Below, piece by piece: positions 1 through 7,782 of a stretch of 29,959 nt of DNA (the first letter of the stretch is position 1; each line of letters opens with the position of its first letter). Location: positions 1 through 29,959 of the forward strand of contig CAYPZI010000023.1 in the NCBI GenBank assembly GCA_964415185.1, in the 5' to 3' direction. The position numbers and the translations under genes were made by a program. Under the pieces are notes generated by a model that did no database searches, was not told where the DNA came from, and saw only the letters and a list, made by a program, of their open reading frames with translations. This DNA is from CAYVBJ01 sp964415185 (GTDB taxonomy: Bacteria; Bacteroidota; Rhodothermia; Balneolales; Balneolaceae).

Positions 1-12
1 TAGATTCCTGTC

Positions 13-2904
13 ATGTGGCGTAATCTCATAATCATATCATCTCTTTTATTCATAGCCCTTTTGGCTGCCAGGCAAACCATTGCACAGACTACACCCTTTA
101 AAACCTATTCCATTGAGCAGGGATTAAGCGAATCGGTTGCAAACGATCTTGTTCAGGACCAAAAAGGGTACATCTGGGTTGCAACAGGTTATGGGTTAAA
201 TAAATTTGACGGCACATCTTTCCGCGTTTTTTATGAAAGAGACGGCCTCAATAGTAATGAAATCAACGCACTGTTCGTAGATAACGAGGGTGCCATGTGG
301 ATAGGAACAGGAAACGGTGTAAATCTGATGGTTCGTGATTCTGTTACTTCAATTGATGTACTTGAACCGCTGTTGTCCAAATCCGTGTCTCATTTTTACC
401 GGGATTCCAGAGGTGATCTTTGGATTTCAACTGACGACTCCGGCGTCTGGGTTTTATCGGCTGATCAAGATGAATTAATACAATATACCAAAAATAACGG
501 CCTGGCTGATAATGATGTCAGGGATGTGATTGAAGCGGAGGACGGATCAATCTGGTTTGCCACCAGAAACGGTATCACGATTCTGAAAGATGGTAACTTT
601 GACCGTTTTCGGTTTGATGAAAGCCTTCCCTCACGCAAAATAAGGGTATTGAAAAAAAATGACTCCGGAAGTATCATTATCGGAACCCGTGATGGGCTGG
701 CTGTCTATGATGGAAATACTCTTTCTATTTTTAATACCGGTCATGGATTGATCAGCAATCGTATTCAGGATATTCTTCCGGATGATGACGGTGGTTTATG
801 GATTGGCACCGAAGAGGGGGCTGCATATTTCGATGGAATAAATTTTGTAAACCATCCTTTTCAACGGGGAACTTCCGGAACATTTGTCTATTCGGTAATG
901 AGAGACCGGGAAGGAAATATCTGGTTCGGAACACTGGGCGGGGGTATAAAAATGTACCTGGGAAACCATTTTCGAAATTTTACAATTGAAAACGGGCTTT
1001 CGAATAATATTGTAACAGGATTTGAAGAAGACAGAAACGGCGATACCTGGATTGCTACTTACGGTGGAGGCATTGCAAAAAAGACCGGCAACCGGTTTTT
1101 ATATTTTACCCAGGAAGATGGCCTTGCCGATGATAAAGTGTATTCTCTGTTTGAAGATTCCCGCAACAGGCTTTGGGTTGGAACAAGAAATGGTATCAAC
1201 CAGATTGAAAACAACAGAATAAATGAATTGCCCGATACACTGGCATCCGTCAGGATGGCACGGGATTTTTACGAAGATCCGGAAACCGGTGACATATGGA
1301 TAGCTACCTACCAGGATGGTATAATTGTTACAGACGGACGAAAGATAGTTGATCATTTTAATGAAAATAACGGATTACCTTCCAACACCGTTATGAAAAT
1401 TGAAAGAGGGGATGACGGACATTTCTGGTTTGCAACCTATGGGGGTGCAGTTACTTATGACGGGCAAAATTTTAAAAACTACACGGTTGTAAACGGGTTG
1501 CCGGGAAACGGCGTCATTCATGTGATGATCGACCATAATGGCGAAAAATGGTTTTCTACTTTTAATGGAATCGCAAAATTCAATGACGGCAATATCCTTT
1601 CCTTTTCAAGATACGGCGGCAACAATCAAACGATAGCCTATTTCATGTTCCAGGATTCTTATAAAAATTACTGGATCGGCACAAATATTGGCCTTTTTAA
1701 AATTAAACCGGATGAATATCTGAATTCGGTTTCTCTTGGCCAGGCAATACAGACAGTGCGGGCGTTTACTACTGACCAGGGAGTAGTATCAAATGAGATG
1801 AATGCAGGAGCAAGCTTTATAACAGCCGATGGCAATATCTGGCTCGGAACAGTGGAGGGCGCCTCTCTTTTTTTTCCTGAACATGTAGATCCGGCAGGTG
1901 TTCCGCCCGCAATTCATCTTGACAATGTTCTTGTGAGTGGTGAACAAGTTCCTGAAAATATGAATGAATTCGATTACAACAGTAATTTTATTGAATTTGC
2001 GTTTACAGGTCTCAGCTATTCGGGTCCCGACCAGACTTATTATGAATACAGGTTGCAGGGACTTTCAGATCAGTGGCAGGTTACAACCGACAGGAATGTC
2101 CGTTTTGCATCATTACAGGCAGGAGAGTACGAATTTCAGGTCAGGGCATATAACAATGCCGGATTGATGAGCAGTGATATTGCAACTTACAGTTTCAGTA
2201 TATTACCTCCTTTTTGGATGAGCGGCTGGTTTTTCATACTGATTTTTCTTTTTGCATGTACACTGATATATGGAATTTATCAATTCTGGAAAACAAAAAA
2301 GATGGTTGAGATCGAAAGAATGCGTGTCCAGATTGCAAGTGATTTGCATGACGATGTGGGCTCTTCTCTCACTGAACTTGCACTTCAGACTGATTTTTTA
2401 AAAACGGGAAATATTTCGAATCAAGTAAAAGAAACTCTGACACAAATTGGTGAACATAGCAGGAAAATAGTTTCAAGTCTGGACGACATTGTCTGGTCGA
2501 TTGATGCACGGAATGATACCGCCGGTGATTTAACCGACAGAATGCAGGATTACGCTAACAATATTCTTTGTAAAAAAAATATTGAGATGGCGTATGATTT
2601 CAGCGAACTTGATATGGATAAAAAACTTCCTGTGCAGGTAAAAGAAAATATCTATCTGATTTTTAAGGAAGCAGTTAACAATATATACAAGCACTCAAAC
2701 GCTGATAAAGTAGATGTCAGGTTCAAATTTGACAATAATTCAATCCGGCTTGAGGTTTATGATAACGGAACGGCAAGCTCAAATCACAGAAAATCGGGCC
2801 ATGGCTTGAGAAATATTGATATGCGGGCAGACAGGATTGGTGCCACCGCGCGGATTTTGAACAACAACGGTTTTAAAGTACTGGTAGCCGGAAATATTAA
2901 TTAA
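13..2904 (+). CDS. Two-component sensor histidine kinase with regulator-propeller periplasmic domain
   Basis: Inner-membrane sensor kinase of 963 residues. An N-terminal signal peptide (about residues 1-25) is followed by roughly 700 residues of repeated regulator-propeller blades, each carrying a 'GL..N.V/I' turn and a 'W.G T..G' strand, which in this family fold into beta-propellers that sense an external signal. A Y_Y_Y-type domain precedes one membrane helix (near residues 735-757). The cytoplasmic part has a HisKA_3 phospho-acceptor (DLHDDVGSS, His779) and a HATPase_c domain (N box EAVNN around 886-890, G box GHGLRN). This is the NarX/LytS-like class that pairs with LuxR-type regulators, and such a gene starts 11 bases after this stop. 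No response-receiver is fused, so it is not a hybrid HTCS. The ligand cannot be told from sequence. Family assignment is secure. Confidence 0.95.
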   Translation: MWRNLIIISSLLFIALLAARQTIAQTTPFKTYSIEQGLSESVANDLVQDQKGYIWVATGYGLNKFDGTSFRVFYERDGLNSNEINALFVDNEGAMWIGTGNGVNLMVRDSVTSIDVLEPLLSKSVSHFYRDSRGDLWISTDDSGVWVLSADQDELIQYTKNNGLADNDVRDVIEAEDGSIWFATRNGITILKDGNFDRFRFDESLPSRKIRVLKKNDSGSIIIGTRDGLAVYDGNTLSIFNTGHGLISNRIQDILPDDDGGLWIGTEEGAAYFDGINFVNHPFQRGTSGTFVYSVMRDREGNIWFGTLGGGIKMYLGNHFRNFTIENGLSNNIVTGFEEDRNGDTWIATYGGGIAKKTGNRFLYFTQEDGLADDKVYSLFEDSRNRLWVGTRNGINQIENNRINELPDTLASVRMARDFYEDPETGDIWIATYQDGIIVTDGRKIVDHFNENNGLPSNTVMKIERGDDGHFWFATYGGAVTYDGQNFKNYTVVNGLPGNGVIHVMIDHNGEKWFSTFNGIAKFNDGNILSFSRYGGNNQTIAYFMFQDSYKNYWIGTNIGLFKIKPDEYLNSVSLGQAIQTVRAFTTDQGVVSNEMNAGASFITADGNIWLGTVEGASLFFPEHVDPAGVPPAIHLDNVLVSGEQVPENMNEFDYNSNFIEFAFTGLSYSGPDQTYYEYRLQGLSDQWQVTTDRNVRFASLQAGEYEFQVRAYNNAGLMSSDIATYSFSILPPFWMSGWFFILIFLFACTLIYGIYQFWKTKKMVEIERMRVQIASDLHDDVGSSLTELALQTDFLKTGNISNQVKETLTQIGEHSRKIVSSLDDIVWSIDARNDTAGDLTDRMQDYANNILCKKNIEMAYDFSELDMDKKLPVQVKENIYLIFKEAVNNIYKHSNADKVDVRFKFDNNSIRLEVYDNGTASSNHRKSGHGLRNIDMRADRIGATARILNNNGFKVLVAGNIN

Positions 2905-2915
2905 ATATCCTGATT

Positions 2916-3554
2916 ATGAAAACAAAAATCGGAATAGTAGAAGACAATAAAAAAATCAGAGATTTAATTCAGAGATACCTTGACATGCAGGAAAATATGT
3001 CCTGCCCGGTTGCAGTTGAATCTGTTGAAGAAATGCTTGAATATCTGAAAGATTATGATGTTCCGGATGTTCTTTTAATGGATATTCAGTTGCCGGGAAT
3101 GTCGGGTATTGAAGGTATCGGGCTGATAAAAAAAGATTATCCTGAAACTGAAATTATTATGCTCACAGTTTATCATGATTCTCACAAAATATTTAATTCA
3201 CTCTGTGCAGGGGCTTCAGGGTATCTTCTTAAGCACACTTCGTTGCCTGAAATCAGGGAATCAATTGAAAACCTGACCGGTGGAGGGGCACCCATGTCGC
3301 CCCAAATTGCAAGGAAGGTAATTGAACATTTCTCAGAATCGGTAGCGAAGAAAAAAAATACGGAAAGCTCGCTTACCGAGAGGGAGCAGGATATTGTGAA
3401 TGGCCTGGTTGACGGCTTAAGTTATAAATTGATAGCAGACAGATACGATATCTCTATTGATACGGTCAGGGCACACATACGAAATATTTATAAGAAGCTA
3501 CACGTTAACTCGAAAGCAGAGGTGATTGCCAAGTCGCTAAGGGGGGAAATTTAA
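2916..3554 (+). CDS. NarL/LuxR-family response regulator
   Basis: DNA-binding response regulator of 212 residues. The receiver domain (about 1-120) has the acidic pair near E9/D10, phospho-acceptor Asp56 in the MDIQLPGMSG segment, and a Lys near the expected 105 region (LLKHTS). A LuxR-type helix-turn-helix lies at about 150-205, with the typical LTEREQDIV start and IADRYDISIDTVRAHIRNIYKKL recognition helices. The short gap to the kinase gene indicates co-transcription and a cognate pair. Targets are unknown. An 18-bp palindrome just downstream of its stop (3557-3574), ahead of the lipoprotein gene, is a possible binding site for it, but that is inference. Confidence 0.95.
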   Translation: MKTKIGIVEDNKKIRDLIQRYLDMQENMSCPVAVESVEEMLEYLKDYDVPDVLLMDIQLPGMSGIEGIGLIKKDYPETEIIMLTVYHDSHKIFNSLCAGASGYLLKHTSLPEIRESIENLTGGGAPMSPQIARKVIEHFSESVAKKKNTESSLTEREQDIVNGLVDGLSYKLIADRYDISIDTVRAHIRNIYKKLHVNSKAEVIAKSLRGEI

Positions 3555-3556
3555 AT

Positions 3557-3574
3557 ATCACATGAACATGTGAT
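3557..3574. promoter_or_regulatory. 18-bp palindrome, operator-like
   Basis: Perfect 8-bp arms ATCACATG and CATGTGAT separated by AA, three bases after the response-regulator stop and about 75 bases before the lipoprotein start. The two-base spacer makes it poor as an RNA hairpin and plausible as a dimer-binding operator. No run of T follows, so it is not a terminator. The identity of the binder is unknown. Confidence 0.4.
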
Positions 3575-3649
3575 TTACGATTAATGTTAACAACTGTATT
3601 TTACAATTGAATGTTAAAAACAGTGATGAATAAAGTAGGTGAGGTTATT

Positions 3650-4963
3650 ATGATACGGCAAAAATTTATGAACCCCGGATTTGCATTGGCAGCTATATTT
3701 TTGTTTTCGGGCTGTTATACGCAGCTAAATACAATTCATGAGCAAAGAGTTGTAGACAGAAGGCCTGCCAAGACGGTAGAAACAGTGAGTGACAATGCCT
3801 ATAATGCCCCTCGTCAGACAGCATCACAGCCTGATACAGAACGCGTAATTACTGCAAGCGATGAAGAGAGCTATCTTGAAGGTTATGAACATGGCGTGGA
3901 AGACGGTTATGAAGACGGATGGACAGATGCTGAATCTTATTATTTCAAAGACTACGAAGCTGCCGAGTTTTACAGGGAAAACAGTGCCATACTGGGCTAT
4001 CGTGATGCCGATGTAGTTTACGTAGACAACTATTACGGGCACGGATATTCTCCCTATGTGCTTAGCGGTTTCCATACACCATTTTATCACCATTCCGGAT
4101 TTTATCATCCCGTTGCTTTTCACCATTATCCGAGGTCGAGTTTTCATTTTGGTTTTAATTTCGGACACGGTTTTGGTCACCACTATCCCTACTATGGCGG
4201 ACATTTTTATCCGCACGGAGCTTTCTTTGCATTCGGATTTCACAGATCATTTCACCATAGCCCGTTTTTCCATCATGGCCATGGTCATGGCGGATTTGTA
4301 CACAGCGGCAGCAGCGTTGGCAGAACCCGCACAGTCCGATCGTCAGGGCTATCATCCAGGGGTACAACACGCAGTACACGCGTGAGAAATGATGCCAGGA
4401 CAAATGGAAGAACCAGCGGAACACGGATTAATAGCCGAGAAAGGTCTGTAAACAGCAGTGATGTCGGTGTTCGAAGCAGATCCGGCAGAACCGGACTCAC
4501 CAGAAGCCAAGCCCGAATTAATGATAAAGGAAGAGTAAATACCATTCGCTCTCGTACTACGGGTACAACCACAACTATTCGGTCTCGTGCCAATACAATA
4601 AGGTCACGTTCTTCTGTTCGGACATCAGTCAGAAATCGATCCTTAAGGCCAAACCTTCGAACGCGTATCAGTAACTCCTCAAGAAGTGGAAGAGCATTGC
4701 GATCATCCAGCAGGTCATCTTCAGGCAGGAGTGCTGTTAGAAGTTCATCAAGGTCGTCATCAAGCCGTGGAACGATAAAGAGATCAAGGTCATCATCAAG
4801 CCGTGGAACGATAAAGAGATCAAGGTCGTCATCAAGCAGAGGTTCAATAAAGAGATCTTCACGATCCTCTTCAAGCAGGGGGGCAGTGAAACGGTCATCC
4901 CGTTCCTCTTCGAGTAAAGGTTCGAGAAGCCGGGGATCGTCGCGGAGCAGGGGAAACAGATAG
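3650..4963 (+). CDS. Low-complexity lipoprotein, His/aromatic-rich centre and Ser/Arg-rich repeat tail
   Basis: I do not recognise this family. The start at 3650 is chosen because AGGTGAGG lies 6 bases ahead of it and because it gives a clean lipoprotein signal ending FSGC with Cys22; an in-frame ATG at 3611 would add 13 residues. The 437-residue product then has an acidic Glu/Gly/Tyr stretch (about 75-130), a central segment of roughly 90 residues dominated by His, Phe, Tyr and Gly (about 130-220), and a very basic tail of Ser, Arg and Gly, ending in tandem 12-13-residue repeats of the KRSRSSSSRG type. No enzyme motif is visible. The product is probably anchored in the outer or inner membrane by lipid. 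The basic tail could bind polyanions (DNA, LPS, exopolymer) and the His cluster could bind metal; both are guesses. Confidence 0.8.
   Translation: MIRQKFMNPGFALAAIFLFSGCYTQLNTIHEQRVVDRRPAKTVETVSDNAYNAPRQTASQPDTERVITASDEESYLEGYEHGVEDGYEDGWTDAESYYFKDYEAAEFYRENSAILGYRDADVVYVDNYYGHGYSPYVLSGFHTPFYHHSGFYHPVAFHHYPRSSFHFGFNFGHGFGHHYPYYGGHFYPHGAFFAFGFHRSFHHSPFFHHGHGHGGFVHSGSSVGRTRTVRSSGLSSRGTTRSTRVRNDARTNGRTSGTRINSRERSVNSSDVGVRSRSGRTGLTRSQARINDKGRVNTIRSRTTGTTTTIRSRANTIRSRSSVRTSVRNRSLRPNLRTRISNSSRSGRALRSSSRSSSGRSAVRSSSRSSSSRGTIKRSRSSSSRGTIKRSRSSSSRGSIKRSSRSSSSRGAVKRSSRSSSSKGSRSRGSSRSRGNR
4730..4936 (+). repeat. In-frame tandem repeat coding Ser/Arg units
   Basis: Within the 3' end of the lipoprotein gene, two 36-bp units (4766-4801 and 4802-4837) differ by a single base, and flanking copies (before 4766 and up to about 4936) are diverged 36-39-bp versions. 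Each codes for a KRS(S)RSSSSRG-type unit. The near identity of the central two suggests recent slippage or duplication, so copy number may vary between strains. Confidence 0.8.
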
Positions 4964-4996
4964 TATTATAAATTAAATCAGCCGTTTTTTTTAAAA

Positions 4997-5023
4997 GTGC
5001 CGGGGAAAAAAATACTCCGGCAC
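4997..5023. other. Hairpin in the leader of the FadL-like gene
   Basis: Nine-base stem GTGCCGGGG / CTCCGGCAC with one G-T wobble and a 9-base A-rich loop, lying between the lipoprotein stop (4963) and the next start (5060). It is not followed by a T run, so it is a weak terminator candidate; it could be a leader structure or processing site. Confidence 0.35.
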
Positions 5024-5059
5024 AACTTATTATCTCCGTTCGAACTACCTTATAAAAAA

Positions 5060-6556
5060 ATGAAAAAACAGATTGCTATTGCCCTTTTTGTATTAATTGC
5101 AGGAGCTTTGAAAGTTGATGCACAAAATGACAATAACCCGCTCTTGTTTAGTAACCAGGCTATTTTGTTAGGCGACCAGAGGGGAGCCTATGATCCAGTA
5201 ACCATGATTTTGCCGGGAATGGCTATGCCGGCGGGCTTTGGTTCATTCCTGGATAATCCGGCTGCAATGGCCATGTTTGATGAAAGCTACCTGGAGGCAG
5301 GATTTGCTTTCAGGAGAGTCAGTGAGGATGCAATGGTTTTGGGAAATGCCACGGATTTTTCTGATAACCAAACCACGCTTTCAAATGCAGGGTTTATTTA
5401 TAAATTACCAACTAAACAGGGTAGTTTTGTTATTGGGGGAGGATTTAACCAACAATCTTTTTTTAACAGGGCATTGTCGGTAAGCGGGCGTAATCAAAAC
5501 AATACTATTACTGACCAATTCAAAATTCCCGGTAATACGTTTGAAGATATTGCATTTAATACTTTTGCTATTGATTACGGCGACGAGGAACAGACATTTC
5601 TGGAATCTATATTCAGAATTGGTTTTGATAATTTTCCCGGAATTACACAGGAAGCCGAAATTACCAACAGCGGGTATGCCGGCGAGTTTTCCGGTTTTAT
5701 TGGTACGGAGTTTCAAAAAAACCTTTTTGTGGGCCTCAGCCTTGGCGCTTCTTCCTCTTCATTCAGATTTGACAGGACATTTCTCGAAATCGATGAATTC
5801 AATGACTTTGCCGGAGATTTTATTGATACAAGCGGTGACGGTGATGGCGACACAGACGTTGACACTATTCTTCTTTCTGACAAAGTGGAAACCGATATGA
5901 CAGGATTTCGTGCAAGGCTTGGCACCATTTACAAACTAACCCCGTGGCTGAATATTGGTGGCAGTTATACTTTCCGGTCACGCCTGAATGTTGACGAAAC
6001 TTTTGATGCGACTATTCTCACTACCATGGATAACGGGTTTGAGTTCGAGGATAATATTTTTGGTGAATTTTCATACAGTATTTCATTTCCCGCAAGAGTT
6101 GGGGCAGGCTTTGCAATTGAAGATTTTTCGGGATTTACCCTTTCGTTTTCGGCTGAATACGTCAAATTCAGTAATACTGAACTGAATTTCAGTGATGATC
6201 TGTTTGAGGAGGAGAGAAACGAAAATCAATTTATTGCAGAGGTTTTTGATGATGTCTGGAGCTTCAGGGGAGGTGCCGCCTATCAGTTACATCCTCTTTT
6301 TACACTCAGGGGTGGTTACGGATATCAGCCCTCCAGGTTCAAAGAAGGCAGGGATGACCGGAACATTTTTTCAGGAGGCTTTGGTGCAAAATTAACCGAA
6401 AGAATTGACTTTGACTTCGGCGCGCAACTGATAAGGTTTGATGAAACTTCAACGGTTTTTGATTTCCAGGACCAGGCTCAAAATATCAGGTCTGAAACAG
6501 CAAGGCGTGATGTTGACCAGATTCAAATATTATCGACGCTCAGAATTAAGTTCTGA
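5060..6556 (+). CDS. Outer-membrane beta-barrel protein, OmpP1/FadL/TodX-like
   Basis: Predicted outer-membrane protein of 498 residues. The start at 5060 gives a standard signal peptide ending near VDAQ; the frame stays open further upstream from a GTG (4997) inside a hairpin, which I reject. After the signal there is a FadL-like N-terminal segment (an NPAAMAMFD stretch like the 'N-P-A' hatch region), followed by alternating amphipathic strands, and the protein ends in LRIKF with a C-terminal Phe typical of BAM substrates. Members of this superfamily move hydrophobic compounds across the outer membrane. Substrate is not evident. An Asp/Gly-rich stretch (DTSGDGDGDTDVD, around residues 256-268) resembles a calcium-binding extracellular loop. 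The general barrel call is good; FadL membership is moderate. Confidence 0.75.
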   Translation: MKKQIAIALFVLIAGALKVDAQNDNNPLLFSNQAILLGDQRGAYDPVTMILPGMAMPAGFGSFLDNPAAMAMFDESYLEAGFAFRRVSEDAMVLGNATDFSDNQTTLSNAGFIYKLPTKQGSFVIGGGFNQQSFFNRALSVSGRNQNNTITDQFKIPGNTFEDIAFNTFAIDYGDEEQTFLESIFRIGFDNFPGITQEAEITNSGYAGEFSGFIGTEFQKNLFVGLSLGASSSSFRFDRTFLEIDEFNDFAGDFIDTSGDGDGDTDVDTILLSDKVETDMTGFRARLGTIYKLTPWLNIGGSYTFRSRLNVDETFDATILTTMDNGFEFEDNIFGEFSYSISFPARVGAGFAIEDFSGFTLSFSAEYVKFSNTELNFSDDLFEEERNENQFIAEVFDDVWSFRGGAAYQLHPLFTLRGGYGYQPSRFKEGRDDRNIFSGGFGAKLTERIDFDFGAQLIRFDETSTVFDFQDQAQNIRSETARRDVDQIQILSTLRIKF

Positions 6557-6558
6557 AA

Positions 6559-7461
6559 TTATTCTTCCGTATCCAGTTCATCGAGCTTTTCTTTTTTCGG
6601 ATTGATGCTCAGCACAGCTGTATTAACGTGCCGTACTACGTTCGCTGTAGTACTGCCCATCATCAGGTAATTGATTCCGGTTCGTCCCACCGTTGACATG
6701 ATTACAAGGTCGTAATTATTGCTTTTAATGTGATTTAAAAGCTCTTCGTGCGGGGAGTCAGTTGAAATAATCACTTCCGAGGTAATCCGGTCTGATATTT
6801 GATGAAAGTACTCCTTTTCAACAAGGTTGAGACGATCATTTCGTATTTTCTTCAGGGAAGTGTCTTTTTCATCAGCTTCGAATTGCTCAAAACTGAGCAC
6901 ATGTACCAGGTGCAAAGTTCCTTTTGTACGTTGTACAATATCCAATGCATAGGGAAAAGCTTTCGCAGAATTATCCGAAAAATCTGTAGTAATCAGTATA
7001 TTTTTAAATTCTCCTACATCCGATTCGTTTTCAACTACCATTACAGGAACGGAAGAGAGCCTCAGTACTTTTTCAGCAACAGATCCAAGAAAAAACCTTG
7101 AGAAACCGGTTCTTCCATGAGTACTCATAATGATATAATCAAAATCGGACTCTTCAGCCACATCAATAATGCATTGAGCTGCACTGCCAAATCCCACAAT
7201 TGGCGAGTTGATCAAGTTTTCGTCAAGATACCCTGTAGCTGCTTCCAGTAGCCGCTCTTTGATGTTCGCTTCAATTTCATCAAAATCCCTGTGGACCGGT
7301 GTGTTTAATCCGAATGCGTAGGGTTCATCCAGTTCGGAAACCGGTATATGGGAATGAAAAGGTGTAATTGTACACTCTTCAAATATTTTAGAGAATTTGG
7401 AGGCTACCTGAAGTGCCTTTAAACTCAGGTCGGAGAAATCAATAGGGACTAAAATTTTCAT
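6559..7461 (-). CDS. Tandem-domain universal stress protein
   Basis: UspA-superfamily protein of 300 residues with two Usp domains. Domain 1 starts MKILVPIDFSD and contains the nucleotide-binding signature STHGRTGFSRFFLGS (about 133-147); domain 2 starts near residue 153 (FKNILITTDFSD) and contains STVGRTGINYLMMGS. The G-x2-G-x9-G-S pattern in both suggests ATP-binding type Usps. These proteins respond to starvation, redox or envelope stress in the cytoplasm. The stop is 2 bases past the stop of the convergent FadL-like gene. It appears to be transcribed alone from the 7462-7609 gap. Confidence 0.95.
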   Translation of the reverse strand: MKILVPIDFSDLSLKALQVASKFSKIFEECTITPFHSHIPVSELDEPYAFGLNTPVHRDFDEIEANIKERLLEAATGYLDENLINSPIVGFGSAAQCIIDVAEESDFDYIIMSTHGRTGFSRFFLGSVAEKVLRLSSVPVMVVENESDVGEFKNILITTDFSDNSAKAFPYALDIVQRTKGTLHLVHVLSFEQFEADEKDTSLKKIRNDRLNLVEKEYFHQISDRITSEVIISTDSPHEELLNHIKSNNYDLVIMSTVGRTGINYLMMGSTTANVVRHVNTAVLSINPKKEKLDELDTEE

Positions 7462-7514
7462 ATAGCTGAATCATTTGAGTTATTGGAACGTTTTTCAAAA
7501 TAAAAAATTCAGTG

Positions 7515-7543
7515 ATCATCTTTAAGAACTAAAACAAGATGAT
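7515..7543. promoter_or_regulatory. Inverted repeat upstream of the universal stress gene
   Basis: Arms ATCATCTT (7515-7522) and AAGATGAT (7536-7543), separated by 13 bases, 54-82 bases upstream of the Usp start on the minus strand. On the plus strand the right arm is followed by TTTTT, giving it some terminator character, but no plus-strand gene precedes it. An operator role is possible. Confidence 0.3.
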
Positions 7544-7609
7544 TTTTGTAGGGGATACCCCCCAGTGTTCCGGAAAAGTAGCTTTATGATCCTGTATCTT
7601 TTTAGACGG

Positions 7610-7777
7610 CTAATTACGGTCCTCGTACCGTTTTTTAATAATCCAGTGAATAATTGGGGGAGCAATAAAAAGGACAAGAATCACATTGCCGGTAAGTTTA
7701 TAGATGACCAAAGCGGCAAGAATACAGGTCAGAAGAATTAAAATGCTTAATAACCATGTTTTTTGGTGTATTGTCAT
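7610..7777 (-). CDS. Small 55-residue two-helix membrane protein downstream of the ABC permease
   Basis: A short ORF found by hand. It starts at ATG 7777, only 5 bases after the permease stop, and ends with TAG at 7610-7612. The product begins MTIHQKTWLLS, has two hydrophobic helices (about 8-26 and 31-47), and ends in a basic/charged tail (KKRYEDRN). The close spacing implies translation coupled to the permease gene. No Shine-Dalgarno is obvious, as for many genes here. I do not recognise the family; an accessory subunit of the ABC complex or an independent small membrane protein are both possible. Coding status rests on the hydrophobic pattern, proper termini and position. Confidence 0.65.
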   Translation of the reverse strand: MTIHQKTWLLSILILLTCILAALVIYKLTGNVILVLFIAPPIIHWIIKKRYEDRN

Positions 7778-7782
7778 TTAAA

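Noticed and set aside
3824..4424. Open minus-strand and alternate plus-strand frames over the His-rich and SR-rich lipoprotein gene
   Set aside because: They are by-products of biased composition opposite a gene with a clear ribosome site and lipobox; their translations show no domain.
4766..4876. Short tandem repeats that might suggest a CRISPR or minisatellite array
   Set aside because: The units are contiguous, in frame, and code for SR-type peptide repeats; there are no unique spacers.
4997..5059. Upstream extension of the FadL-like gene from a GTG codon
   Set aside because: The GTG is inside a hairpin and the extension would bury the signal peptide; ATG at 5060 gives a normal signal sequence.
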